Origin: CAZPUR01 sp964589815
Lineage (GTDB): Bacteria; Patescibacteriota; Microgenomatia; UBA1400
Direction: 5' to 3'
DNA: 27,083 nucleotides
Assembly (NCBI GenBank): GCA_964589815.1
Contig: CAZPUR010000013.1
Coordinates: forward strand, 1-27,083
This document shows, one piece after another, positions 1-6,812 of this stretch; the first letter of the stretch is position 1; every line of letters begins with the position of its first letter. A program made the position numbers and the translations under genes. The notes under the pieces were generated by a model, which saw only the letters and a list, made by a program, of their open reading frames with translations, was not told where the DNA came from and searched no databases.

Positions 1-99
1 TATTGGCGCAATTGGTGGTATCAGAAAAGGCAAGATTCAGGTAAAATAATAAAAAAATTAAGGTTTGACCGGATTGAATTAGAAGTTAGAGAAAGATGA
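1..99 (+). CDS. C-terminal end of an unidentified protein (partial)
   Basis: Frame 1 is open from the first base and ends at TGA 97-99, giving the last 32 residues of a protein whose start lies outside the window. The tail is rich in W, R and K and ends in DRIELEVRER, with no membrane segment visible. Its stop overlaps the ATG of the next gene as ATGA, the same coupling used repeatedly in this cluster, which supports it being a real gene end and part of the same operon. Several GT-C proteins here end in a similar short strand (for example IAFEIREK at 26680), so it may be another such tail, but this is a guess and no family can be assigned. Confidence 0.5.
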   Translation, partial: YWRNWWYQKRQDSGKIIKKLRFDRIELEVRER

Positions 100-845
100 A
101 GCCGTTTTTATCCATTATCATTCCCAGCTTTAATGAAGAGAAAAATTTTAAAAGAGGTGCTTTGAGAAAGGTAGCGGTTTATCTAAGGACTGTTTCTTAT
201 TCATATGAAGTGCTTTTGGTTGATGATGGCTCGACTGATGCTAGCCCTGATTTAATTCAACAATTTGTTGAGAATAAACAAAACTGGCGATTGATAAAAA
301 ATCCTCACCAGGGTAAAGCCGCCACAGTTAGCCGCGGCGTTACTAAAGCTAAAGGCGAAAACATTTTATTTATTGATTTTGATCAATCTACACCGTTGTC
401 AGAAGTGGAAAAACTGCTGCTCTTTTTGAAAAAAGGTTATCAAGTCATTATTGGTTCAAGAGAAATAAAAGGCGCCAAGAGAGAAAAAGAGCCTTTTTAT
501 CGTCACTTAATGGGCAAGGTTTTTAATTTAGTGGTTCAATTCTTTACTTTACCCGGGATTCACGATACTCAGTGTGGCTTTAAACTTTTTAAATCCCAAG
601 CAGCTAAAGATTTATTTTTCAAACTCAAGATTTATAAACCAGGGAAGATTAAAGAGGCTTTTACCGGAGCTTTTGATGTGGAACTTTTATATTTAGCCCA
701 AAAAAAAGGTTATAGAATCGCGGAAGTGCCGGTTTTTTGGCAGCATTATGAAACCAGTAGAGTTAATCCGATCAAAGATTCTTTGAAAATGTTTTTTGAT
801 GTTTTAAAAATCAGGATTTATGATTTATTAGGCAGATATGGGTAA
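96..845 (+). CDS. Alg5/DPM1-like polyprenyl-phosphate glycosyltransferase (GT2)
   Basis: A 249-residue GT-A fold GT2 enzyme expected to transfer a sugar from a nucleotide sugar to polyprenyl phosphate on the cytosolic face, making the lipid donor that GT-C enzymes use. Visible: the opening strand IIIPSFNEE (7-15), VDDGSTD (42-48), the DFD metal-binding motif (94-96), and the DTQCGFKLF block (157-165) typical of dolichyl-phosphate glucose/mannose synthases. There is no C-terminal membrane pair, so it resembles soluble DPM1/Alg5 forms rather than GtrB. It starts inside the stop of the preceding frame (ATGA) and its own end overlaps the next gene by 8 bases, so the two are probably translationally coupled. 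The family is confident; which sugar it carries cannot be read from the sequence. Confidence 0.85.
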   Translation: MKPFLSIIIPSFNEEKNFKRGALRKVAVYLRTVSYSYEVLLVDDGSTDASPDLIQQFVENKQNWRLIKNPHQGKAATVSRGVTKAKGENILFIDFDQSTPLSEVEKLLLFLKKGYQVIIGSREIKGAKREKEPFYRHLMGKVFNLVVQFFTLPGIHDTQCGFKLFKSQAAKDLFFKLKIYKPGKIKEAFTGAFDVELLYLAQKKGYRIAEVPVFWQHYETSRVNPIKDSLKMFFDVLKIRIYDLLGRYG

Positions 846-1998
846 GTTAAGCAAGTTACTGCTCACTATTTATTTTTTACTTTTTACCTTATTCTCTATT
901 TATTCTTATGCTTTTTTAGACGTAGGTTTAACCCTTACTTCTTTTAAACCTTATTTAGATTTTCAAAAAAAGATGCAGTGGTGGGGGTATTTTAATCGAG
1001 GAGAATCAACTATTGTTTTTATAATTTTGGCAATTTTACTGTTTACTGTTTACTGTTTACTGTTTATCCTGTTTAAAAAGAGAAAGATTTCTTTAAAGAA
1101 AATAATTATTTTAGCCGTAACCATCTGCTTAATTTTAGTTTTTTCCTATCCTGCTTTTTCTCATGATATTTTTAATTATATTTTTAATGCCAAAATGGTG
1201 GTTATTTTTAAAGCTGATCCCCATAAACAAGTGGCAATGGATTTTCCAGATCCAATGTTGGGATTTATGCGCAATATTCATACGCCGGCGCCTTATTTTT
1301 ACGGTTGGACTTTAACTTCTTTAGCGCCTTTTATTTTAGGCTTTAACCGAATTTTTCCAGAGATAATAAGTTTTAAATTATTTTCAGTTTTTTCTTTATT
1401 TTTAACGGCTTTTATTCTAAATAAAATTTACTCAATATTAAAATTTAAGAATGGTAAATTAAGATTAACACTTTTTTTACTCAATCCTTTGATTTTAATT
1501 GAAACCATTAGCATAGGCCATAATGACTTGGCCATGATGGTCCTAGCTTTTCTAGGGTTTTATTTCTTGGTGAGATCTAAACAAGAGAAGAAATTACTGT
1601 TTGCCGTTTGTTGTTTACTGTTTACTTGTGCTTCTATTTCGATAAAATATGCGACCCTGATTTTATTACCAATATTTTTAATTTGGTATTTAAAGCCGAA
1701 ATTTGATTTAGGCCTTTGGGGAAGCTTATTGTTATTCCTATTACCTTTTACCCGGCCCTTAGATCAACTTCATTCTTGGTATTTAATCTGGCCTTTAACT
1801 TGGAGTTTGTTAGCTAAAAAACCAAAAGTCTTTTATTTTTTTGTTTTGCTTTCTTGTTTTGCCTTACTGCGATATGCTCCTTATATTTATTATGGTAATT
1901 GGGATCCGCCAGTATCCCTATGGAGGGCATTAATTTATTTTTTGATTCCTGGTATTTTAATTCCAATTTTTCTTTTTAAGCACATATTTAAATTATGA
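838..1998 (+). CDS. GT-C membrane glycosyltransferase, MptB-like polyprenol-phosphate-sugar dependent
   Basis: A 386-residue polytopic protein. After two N-terminal helices a loop carries SHDIFNYIFNA with an acidic residue at 110, the usual place of the catalytic acid in GT-C enzymes. NPLILIE (216-222) followed by GHND (227-230) resembles the NPL...GHNDALM block of the actinobacterial MptA/MptB mannosyltransferases. It probably moves a sugar from a polyprenyl-phosphate donor to a glycan outside the membrane, fitting the donor-making gene it overlaps by 8 bases. Three stretches of hydrophobic helix (residues about 7-18, 66-75 and 252-264) are encoded by 7-base tandem repeats. Bases 1632-1910, encoding residues of the later helices, are repeated exactly at 3206-3484. 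Exact donor and linkage are unknown. Confidence 0.75.
   Translation: MGKLSKLLLTIYFLLFTLFSIYSYAFLDVGLTLTSFKPYLDFQKKMQWWGYFNRGESTIVFIILAILLFTVYCLLFILFKKRKISLKKIIILAVTICLILVFSYPAFSHDIFNYIFNAKMVVIFKADPHKQVAMDFPDPMLGFMRNIHTPAPYFYGWTLTSLAPFILGFNRIFPEIISFKLFSVFSLFLTAFILNKIYSILKFKNGKLRLTLFLLNPLILIETISIGHNDLAMMVLAFLGFYFLVRSKQEKKLLFAVCCLLFTCASISIKYATLILLPIFLIWYLKPKFDLGLWGSLLLFLLPFTRPLDQLHSWYLIWPLTWSLLAKKPKVFYFFVLLSCFALLRYAPYIYYGNWDPPVSLWRALIYFLIPGILIPIFLFKHIFKL
856..890 (+). repeat. Degenerate 7-base repeat in coding sequence
   Basis: Five 7-base units in register: TTACTGC, TCACTAT, TTATTTT, TTACTTT, TTACCTT. They encode the first transmembrane helix of the GT-C gene (LLLTIYFLLFTLF). The period matches the cleaner tracts at 1035 and 1593 in the same gene, so it looks like an older, decayed copy of the same repeat type. 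Taken alone it could be chance in a T-rich helix codon run. Confidence 0.4.
1035..1062 (+). repeat. Perfect 7-base tandem repeat (TTTACTG x4) in coding sequence
   Basis: Four exact copies of TTTACTG, followed by a partial fifth (TTTA). Because 7 is not a multiple of 3, the tract reads through all three frames and encodes a 7-residue hydrophobic period (LFTVYCL), here forming much of a transmembrane helix. Gain or loss of one unit would shift the frame; gain or loss of three would add or remove seven residues. Confidence 0.9.
1593..1627 (+). repeat. 7-base tandem repeat with variants in coding sequence
   Basis: Five units in register: ATTACTG, TTTGCCG, TTTGTTG, TTTACTG, TTTACTT. They encode the hydrophobic stretch LLFAVCCLLFT. 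It is the same unit as the tract at 1035, with substitutions. It ends five bases before the left edge (1632) of the segment duplicated at 3206-3484. Confidence 0.75.
1632..1910 (+). repeat. 279-base direct duplication, copy 1 (within intact GT-C gene)
   Basis: Identical, as far as I can read base by base, to 3206-3484 (constant offset 1574). Identity includes synonymous positions and ends abruptly on both sides: C versus T just left, A versus G at 1911/3485. The two copies flank the methyltransferase and the palindrome cluster in direct orientation. Confidence 0.95.
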
Positions 1999-2004
1999 CT
2001 GTAG

Positions 2005-2010
2005 TATAAT
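2005..2010 (+). promoter_or_regulatory. Candidate -10 box (TATAAT)
   Basis: A perfect TATAAT seven bases after the stop of the GT-C gene. No convincing -35 box is visible at 16-18 bases. It is the only candidate seen between that stop and the methyltransferase at 2155, which would then have a leader of about 140 bases. It also lies six bases ahead of the small ORF at 2016. AT-rich DNA gives such boxes by chance. Confidence 0.35.
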
Positions 2011-2015
2011 TGAAA

Positions 2016-2081
2016 ATGAAGAAGCTAATTTCTCAAAAGGGGGTCACCTTTTTTGAGGAAAGACCAGGAAATAAAATATAA
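2016..2081 (+). other. 21-codon ORF resembling a prepilin leader
   Basis: ATG to TAA, encoding a peptide that begins MKKLISQKGVTFFEE. This resembles the class III (type IV prepilin) leader consensus, a short basic segment then G-F-T-L-I-E, with the glutamate at +5 after the glycine. The hydrophobic stalk that should follow is absent; the frame ends six codons later. It is most likely a decayed or cut pilin gene start, or a chance match. Its sequence also forms a hairpin, CTCAAAA (2032-2038) with TTTTGAG (2051-2057), that overlaps the motif. Confidence 0.3.
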
Positions 2082-2151
2082 AGATTTTTACACTTACATT
2101 TTAAAAAAATTATTTAAGGATAGCTTTGGGGACGATAAAGTTATAAAGTAA
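2029..2151 (+). pseudogene. Short open frame, possible C-terminal remnant of an unknown gene
   Basis: A frame without stops from 2029 to TAA 2149-2151. Its last 32 codons, from TTG 2053, read as a protein-like mixed sequence ending in LFKDSFGDDKVIK. It has no clear start or ribosome site and overlaps the prepilin-like ORF in another frame. Its composition looks like a real C-terminus, but I recognise no family. It stops four bases before the methyltransferase ATG, so it may be the tail of a gene lost by rearrangement. Confidence 0.25.
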
Positions 2152-2154
2152 GTT

Positions 2155-3036
2155 ATGACAATAAGCAACTTAAAAAATTACCGATCAAAAAAAAGTATTT
2201 ATGCAAAGATAAGGCGGGTGAAAAATCTTAAAGATTGTTATTTTTATCATAAAATGAATATTCCAGGTATAGGTATAGTTGGGGGTGAATGGGACTTAAG
2301 AAATAAAGAGAGTCAATATTTAGGGGGCATAAATTTTAAAAAAAAGAGGGTGTTGGAGATAGGAACAGCCAATGGTTTTTTATGCTTTTTTATGGAAAAA
2401 AAGGGGGCGGAGGTTGTTGCTTATGATATTTCTGAGAATCAAGAATGGGATATGGTGCCATTCGTACAATACGATTATAAAAAACAGATACAGATTGTTC
2501 AAAAAAAGATTAGGAAATTGAATAATGCTTTTTGGTATGCTCACAAAGCATACAGGTCAAAGGCTAAAATGGTATATGGCTCTGTTTATAAAATTCCCAA
2601 ACAAATAGGCTTGGTTGATATAAGTACGTTTGGAGCCGTCCTTCTTCATCTCCGAGACCCTTTTCTTGCCTTACAGAAAGTATCAGAATTGACAAAAGAG
2701 ACTATTATCGTTACAGATTTGATTCCAGATTATTTAAATTTTTATCAAGGAAGCCTTTTGAGATATTATATAATGTCTTTAAAAAAGCGTTTGGGGTTTT
2801 CCATAGAGGCAACTGATAATTCAATAGTGCCTTATATGACTTTTGAACCAAATTGTAAAACGCTTTCCAATAAAGATACTTGGTGGCGTTTTTCTCCGGG
2901 AATAATTATCAGATTTCTTGGTGTTTTAGGCTTTGAGAAGCATAGAGTACAATACAGTTCATTTGAATATCAAGATGGGGTATCGAGATCTTTTTTCACG
3001 GTTGTTGCTAATAGAACTGTAAAGATAAGGAGATAG
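2155..3036 (+). CDS. Class I SAM-dependent methyltransferase
   Basis: A 293-residue soluble protein with a Rossmann methyltransferase core. Visible: VLEIGTANG (66-74, the SAM-binding glycine loop), VVAYDIS (87-93, the acidic residue at the end of strand 2), and GAVLLHLRDP (160-169, motif of strand 4 and following helix). The N-terminal block IVGGEWDLR (41-49) precedes the core, as seen in methyltransferases of surface-polysaccharide loci. It probably methylates a sugar or lipid-linked intermediate, but the substrate cannot be read. It is the only non-transferase enzyme in the cluster and lies between two copies of a 279-base duplication, with gene remnants on its left and palindromes on its right, so it may have arrived with a rearrangement. 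Confidence 0.8.
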   Translation: MTISNLKNYRSKKSIYAKIRRVKNLKDCYFYHKMNIPGIGIVGGEWDLRNKESQYLGGINFKKKRVLEIGTANGFLCFFMEKKGAEVVAYDISENQEWDMVPFVQYDYKKQIQIVQKKIRKLNNAFWYAHKAYRSKAKMVYGSVYKIPKQIGLVDISTFGAVLLHLRDPFLALQKVSELTKETIIVTDLIPDYLNFYQGSLLRYYIMSLKKRLGFSIEATDNSIVPYMTFEPNCKTLSNKDTWWRFSPGIIIRFLGVLGFEKHRVQYSSFEYQDGVSRSFFTVVANRTVKIRR

Positions 3037-3042
3037 ATAAAA

Positions 3043-3080
3043 CTTCTCTTATTTCTTAAAATAATTTTGTTTAAGAGAAG
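3043..3080 (+). terminator. Hairpin after the methyltransferase, possible terminator
   Basis: CTTCTCTTA (3043-3051) pairs perfectly with TAAGAGAAG (3072-3080), and an inner CTTAAA/TTTAAG pairing is also possible. It lies seven bases after the stop. The following T-run is weak (TGTTTTT at 3095-3101), so termination is plausible but not certain. Confidence 0.5.
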
Positions 3081-3103
3081 AATTTCGGATTATCTGTTTT
3101 TCC

Positions 3104-3196
3104 CGGCATTACGCCGAGGTCCGATGACTCTCGACGAGTCGAGAGTATCGAGACTCCGTCGGAGACCCCGTGTAGGCATTTGCCTCGCCGGGGCTC
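3104..3196. repeat. GC-rich cluster of nested palindromes
   Basis: Four stems in about 90 bases. CGGC/GCCG lies at 3104-3116. ACTCTCGAC/GTCGAGAGT is a perfect 9-bp stem at 3127-3146 with a 2-base loop. CTCC/GGAG lies at 3154-3164. The last is a composite, CCCCG (3166-3170) with CGGGG (3189-3193), enclosing AGGCA/TGCCT (3174-3185). Its G+C is far above the surroundings. T-rich sequence follows, so the last stem could also terminate transcription. It ends about ten bases before the duplicated segment at 3206. Confidence 0.85.
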
Positions 3197-3205
3197 TTTT
3201 CTCTT

Positions 3206-3484
3206 TTCTATTTCGATAAAATATGCGACCCTGATTTTATTACCAATATTTTTAATTTGGTATTTAAAGCCGAAATTTGATTTAGGCCTTTGGGGAAGCT
3301 TATTGTTATTCCTATTACCTTTTACCCGGCCCTTAGATCAACTTCATTCTTGGTATTTAATCTGGCCTTTAACTTGGAGTTTGTTAGCTAAAAAACCAAA
3401 AGTCTTTTATTTTTTTGTTTTGCTTTCTTGTTTTGCCTTACTGCGATATGCTCCTTATATTTATTATGGTAATTGGGATCCGCC
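3206..3484 (+). repeat. 279-base direct duplication, copy 2
   Basis: Exact copy of 1632-1910, lying after the palindrome cluster. Left of it is non-coding T-rich DNA. Right of it the reading frame continues into a different, non-identical C-terminus. Confidence 0.95.
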
Positions 3485-3533
3485 GGTGACTCAGTTGAGG
3501 TTGTGGATTTACTTTCTCATCCCCTTAATTTAG
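3206..3533 (+). pseudogene. C-terminal fragment of an MptB-like GT-C glycosyltransferase
   Basis: An open frame of about 108 codons carrying the last third of a GT-C protein, without N-terminus, acidic loop or start codon; the frame extends left only into the palindrome cluster. The first 279 bases are identical to the gene at 838-1998. The last 49 bases (to TAG 3531-3533) differ in DNA but encode a recognisably homologous ending: PPVTQLRLWIYFLIP here, PPVSLWRALIYFLIP in the intact gene. So this was probably the true tail of a second, diverged paralogue whose middle became identical by recombination, rather than a simple copy. An assembly artefact is possible. Confidence 0.8.
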
Positions 3534-3536
3534 TTA

Positions 3537-5183
3537 TTAGTTGACCTTCTTAAGCCCAAGCTTTTCCTTAATAAAAGAAGAGAGAGAAAAGCTTGATTTA
3601 AACTCTTTTACTTTCCACCATTCAAGATTGTCCAAACAAACATATTCTGGCGAAACATTAATCCAACCTTTTTTTTCAAAGCCTTTTTTTTGCCAAACAT
3701 TGGTTAAGTCGTAAACATAGACAGTTTCGGCAATATCTTCAATGGTTGTTAATTTGGGATAATCAAATTGTTTTTCAGTGGAAAAACCCAAAATGTCTCC
3801 ATTTTTTTCATCAATCAGATTTTCAAAATATAAGAAAGCGCTAGTAGTAATAGCAGGAGCAGGGTTTTGATAGCGGTCATCAAAAACAATGAATTTTTTC
3901 TTAGGCTTTTGTTGTTTAATTTTTTCAATAGCCCTTTGGATCACCTGTTTGGGAGTGTTATCCCGAAGTTGGAATTTGAAAATTAAATCATAATCAGCCT
4001 TAAGCGTTAAAATCAGAGCTATTGTTAGGAAAATTAGACCTGGAGAAACAAACCTAACTTTTATTTTATCTATATTAATAATGACGAAAGCGCTAAAAAT
4101 CATCACCAAAGGGTAGAAATAGAGCATATAGCCTTCAAAGCGGACTCCTCGGTAATAACGATTGACAATGAACATAATTAAAAAGACGACGGCCAGCCCA
4201 AAAATACTTTTGTTTAGCTTTTTCTTAATGATTTGATAAATCAACACCAGAGGAACCAAAGCCATAAAAATATAGCCAAGCATTGGCTGCCCGCCAAAAA
4301 CATTACTCCAAACTTGGGGCCAATACTGACCGAGATAAGTTAACCAACGGTTAGGAACATAGATGCGGTATTGAGCAATAAGGAAATAGTCCAAAACATT
4401 TAAAATATTTTTCCAACCCTGAGTATAATCCCAATAGAAGAGGGGTAAAAGGGGAATAATTATTCCTATTAAAAAGACTAGGTTACTAAAGATAATTTTC
4501 TTCCAATTATTTTTTTCTGCTAAAAGCAGAAGGAGTACAAAAGCTCCTAAATTGAGGGCCTGAAAATGCATATTTAAACCTAGGCCCAAACTTAAACCAG
4601 CTAAAAAAACATAAAGGTAGCGCCTTTTTTTTAGATAATTTAAGAGAAATAAAATCATCAGACTGTTGAAAAAAGGAATAAGGGTGGGTTGATTGACATT
4701 ACTGGCCCTGGATATCTGAGCAGTAGAAACGGCCGCAATTAAGCCCAAAACAAGCAAGCCCTGTTTTTGCCAAAGTTGCTGGCCAATTTTAGCCATAATA
4801 TAAACAAAAAGAACATCAAGTAGGGTGTAGAGTAAAAAGGGTGCCGCTATGAATCCGGGGGTTAAGAAATAGCTCAACATAATAAACCAGTAGAAAAGTG
4901 GTCCGAAAACAAAGGGACCAGCAGAACTAAAAGAACCAATTAAGGGAATCTTTTTTAAGTCCAAAGCGGCTCTGGCTACTAAAATATCTCGAGCCGGATC
5001 AAAATCAATGGCCCAGCGCTGGTTGAATTTATAGAGTCTTAAAATAGCGGCCAGCACCAGGATTATTAAGAAAATAACAGAAAGTGAGGAAAGCCTTATT
5101 TTTTTCTTCCCGATGGGCGAAAGACCAAGTCCTTTTAGGCCTTGGATGAATAGCCGGACTGGAAGTGGGTAAATTTTCGCCAT
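3537..5183 (-). CDS. GT39/ArnT-like GT-C glycosyltransferase
   Basis: A 548-residue polytopic protein of normal length for the PMT/ArnT group. After the first long helix (about 33-50) the first outer loop carries IDFDPARD (59-66), with acidic residues at the catalytic position, and GPLFYW (94-99). This pattern is shared with the gene at 6809 (NWDQER, GPLYYY), so the two are a subfamily. About ten helices follow, then a hydrophilic C-terminal domain (about 410-548) as in ArnT-like enzymes. It is expected to transfer a sugar from polyprenyl phosphate on the outer face. It is transcribed against the neighbouring genes: convergent with the fragment ending at 3533, divergent from 5298. The loop that holds the palindromic element in four other paralogues has no insert here. 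Confidence 0.75.
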   Translation of the reverse strand: MAKIYPLPVRLFIQGLKGLGLSPIGKKKIRLSSLSVIFLIILVLAAILRLYKFNQRWAIDFDPARDILVARAALDLKKIPLIGSFSSAGPFVFGPLFYWFIMLSYFLTPGFIAAPFLLYTLLDVLFVYIMAKIGQQLWQKQGLLVLGLIAAVSTAQISRASNVNQPTLIPFFNSLMILFLLNYLKKRRYLYVFLAGLSLGLGLNMHFQALNLGAFVLLLLLAEKNNWKKIIFSNLVFLIGIIIPLLPLFYWDYTQGWKNILNVLDYFLIAQYRIYVPNRWLTYLGQYWPQVWSNVFGGQPMLGYIFMALVPLVLIYQIIKKKLNKSIFGLAVVFLIMFIVNRYYRGVRFEGYMLYFYPLVMIFSAFVIINIDKIKVRFVSPGLIFLTIALILTLKADYDLIFKFQLRDNTPKQVIQRAIEKIKQQKPKKKFIVFDDRYQNPAPAITTSAFLYFENLIDEKNGDILGFSTEKQFDYPKLTTIEDIAETVYVYDLTNVWQKKGFEKKGWINVSPEYVCLDNLEWWKVKEFKSSFSLSSFIKEKLGLKKVN

Positions 5184-5236
5184 CGGGATTTCAACTCAAA
5201 ATAAAATAAAGCTTTGATAATATTTATAAAGGCATT

Positions 5237-5255
5237 CGAGAGCTTTTAGCCCTCG
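5237..5255. promoter_or_regulatory. Imperfect hairpin in divergent intergenic region
   Basis: CGAG pairs with CTCG and GC with GC around a TTTTA loop, with one A/C mismatch. It lies in the 114-base gap between the divergent GT-C genes starting at 5183 (minus) and 5298 (plus). It could be an operator or a small member of the palindromes seen elsewhere; nothing decides. Confidence 0.35.
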
Positions 5256-5277
5256 TGAGTTTCAATTATTTTTTAGG

Positions 5278-5283
5278 TATAAT
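5278..5283 (+). promoter_or_regulatory. -10 box (TATAAT) for the 5298 operon
   Basis: A perfect TATAAT with the ATG of the next gene 15 bases after it. Transcription would start about seven bases on, leaving a very short or leaderless mRNA, which fits the lack of a Shine-Dalgarno sequence. No good -35 is seen (GTGAGT at 5255-5260 is poor). This is probably the promoter of the overlapping run 5298-11428 and perhaps beyond. Confidence 0.5.
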
Positions 5284-5297
5284 AGGATTATATAGTA

Positions 5298-6812
5298 ATG
5301 ATTTTATTGACGCTAGTTTTATTATCATTTTTCTTCTCAAGATTGGTCAATCTTACTCTTATTCCGGTATTTGCCGATGAGGCTATTTATATCCATTGGG
5401 CTCAGACTGCCTGGCATGACCATAATCAAAGGTTTGTCTCTTTAATGGACGGTAAACCGCCTTTGCATACTTGGCTAATGATTCCTTTTCTAAAAGTGAT
5501 TAAAGATCCGCTGGTGGCCGGTCGATTATTATCAGTGACCGCGGGCTTGGCGACTCTGATTGGTTTATACCTTCTGGTTAAAAAAATATTTAATCAAAAA
5601 ACGGGCTTAATTAGCGTTTGGCTAATGGTTATTTCCCCGTTTTTATTATTTTATGACCGTTTGGCGGTCGCTGATAGTTTATTGACCGCTTTTGGCGTCT
5701 GGTCTTTTTATTTAACTGTGCTTTTAATTGAAAAACCTGATTTAGGTAAAGCCTTTTTGCTGGGATTTTGCTGGGGCGGAGGACTTTTAACCAAACCACC
5801 AGGATTGTATTTTATTTTTCTTTCTCCTTTGATTTTGTTGTTATTTTTTCCCCTTAACAAAAACTCCTTTTTGAAAAAGAATATTTTTACATTTTTTAAA
5901 ACTAAAATTTCTTATTGGCTCCTCAGTTTAATGGTAGCAGTTTTAAGCTATAATGTGATTAAACTCTCCCCCCTGTCTCACATGATTTCGGTTAGATCTT
6001 ATGATTACATTTTAGGTAAGAGAGAATTTTTAAAGGACCCTTTCCAACTTTTTTGGGGCAATTTTAAAGCTATTTTGGCTTGGCTTTACTCCTACCAGCT
6101 TTTACCCGGAATAATTTTGTTTTTCTTAGGCTTGACCTTTCTGATTAAAAAAGCCTGGAAAAAAGCCTTGGTTTTTTTCAGTTGGTTAATCATTCCTCTT
6201 TTGGGTTCAGCGGCGATCGGAAAAATAATTTTTCCGCGTTATTTTCTTTTTCTTCAACCTTGGATAATCGTTTTTATGAGTTTTGGCATAACCGAGTTAA
6301 TTAGTAAAGTAAAAAAATTTAGGGACTCTAAAGTTTATCAGTCTTTATTAACCGGAATAATTTATGTTTTCGCCTCTTGGCCCTGGTTATTATTTAGTCT
6401 GTGGTTAATTTTTAATCCGGTTAAAGCGCCTTTAATCGAAAGAGAACAGAACCAATATTTAACTTCTTGGTCAGCAGGCTATGGTATTAAAGAAGTAGCT
6501 GATTGGCTTAAAGAGCATCATCCGGATGAAAAAGTATTTGTCGCCACCGAAGGGTTTTTCGGCACCTTGCCTGACGGCTTGCAAATTTACTTAGATGGTT
6601 TTAGCAAGATTGAAGTTTATGGGGTCGGTCAGCCAATTCATACTATTCCTGAGAAAACTTTAGAAAGAGCCAAAACAGTGCCTACTTATTTAGTGGTAAA
6701 TAGTAATCGGGCTGGCGATTTTCAGGATAAAGCAGAGTTGATTAAAGAGTATCCTAAACCAGAATTTCCCTTTTTAAAAGAGTCGCTTCTATTTTTTAAA
6801 ATCAAAGGATGA
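5298..6812 (+). CDS. GT39/ArnT-like GT-C glycosyltransferase
   Basis: A 504-residue polytopic protein. The first helix is followed by FADEAIYIHWA (25-35), holding the Asp-Glu pair of the PMT/ArnT catalytic loop, then DGKPPLHTW (51-59), the K-P-P-L block typical of this family. Several helices follow and a C-terminal soluble domain of about 120 residues. It would add a sugar from a polyprenyl-phosphate donor outside the membrane. It is the first gene after a TATAAT box and ends as ATGA with the next start, so it is translationally coupled to it. The loop between helices 2 and 3 (FNQKTGLI) is short, without the palindromic insert found in later paralogues. Confidence 0.85.
   Translation: MILLTLVLLSFFFSRLVNLTLIPVFADEAIYIHWAQTAWHDHNQRFVSLMDGKPPLHTWLMIPFLKVIKDPLVAGRLLSVTAGLATLIGLYLLVKKIFNQKTGLISVWLMVISPFLLFYDRLAVADSLLTAFGVWSFYLTVLLIEKPDLGKAFLLGFCWGGGLLTKPPGLYFIFLSPLILLLFFPLNKNSFLKKNIFTFFKTKISYWLLSLMVAVLSYNVIKLSPLSHMISVRSYDYILGKREFLKDPFQLFWGNFKAILAWLYSYQLLPGIILFFLGLTFLIKKAWKKALVFFSWLIIPLLGSAAIGKIIFPRYFLFLQPWIIVFMSFGITELISKVKKFRDSKVYQSLLTGIIYVFASWPWLLFSLWLIFNPVKAPLIEREQNQYLTSWSAGYGIKEVADWLKEHHPDEKVFVATEGFFGTLPDGLQIYLDGFSKIEVYGVGQPIHTIPEKTLERAKTVPTYLVVNSNRAGDFQDKAELIKEYPKPEFPFLKESLLFFKIKG

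Noticed and set aside
3180..3533. Reading the fragment as an intact 117-residue protein starting at 3180
   Set aside because: The start would be ATT inside a palindrome arm, and the protein lacks the N-terminal two thirds and catalytic loop of the family.
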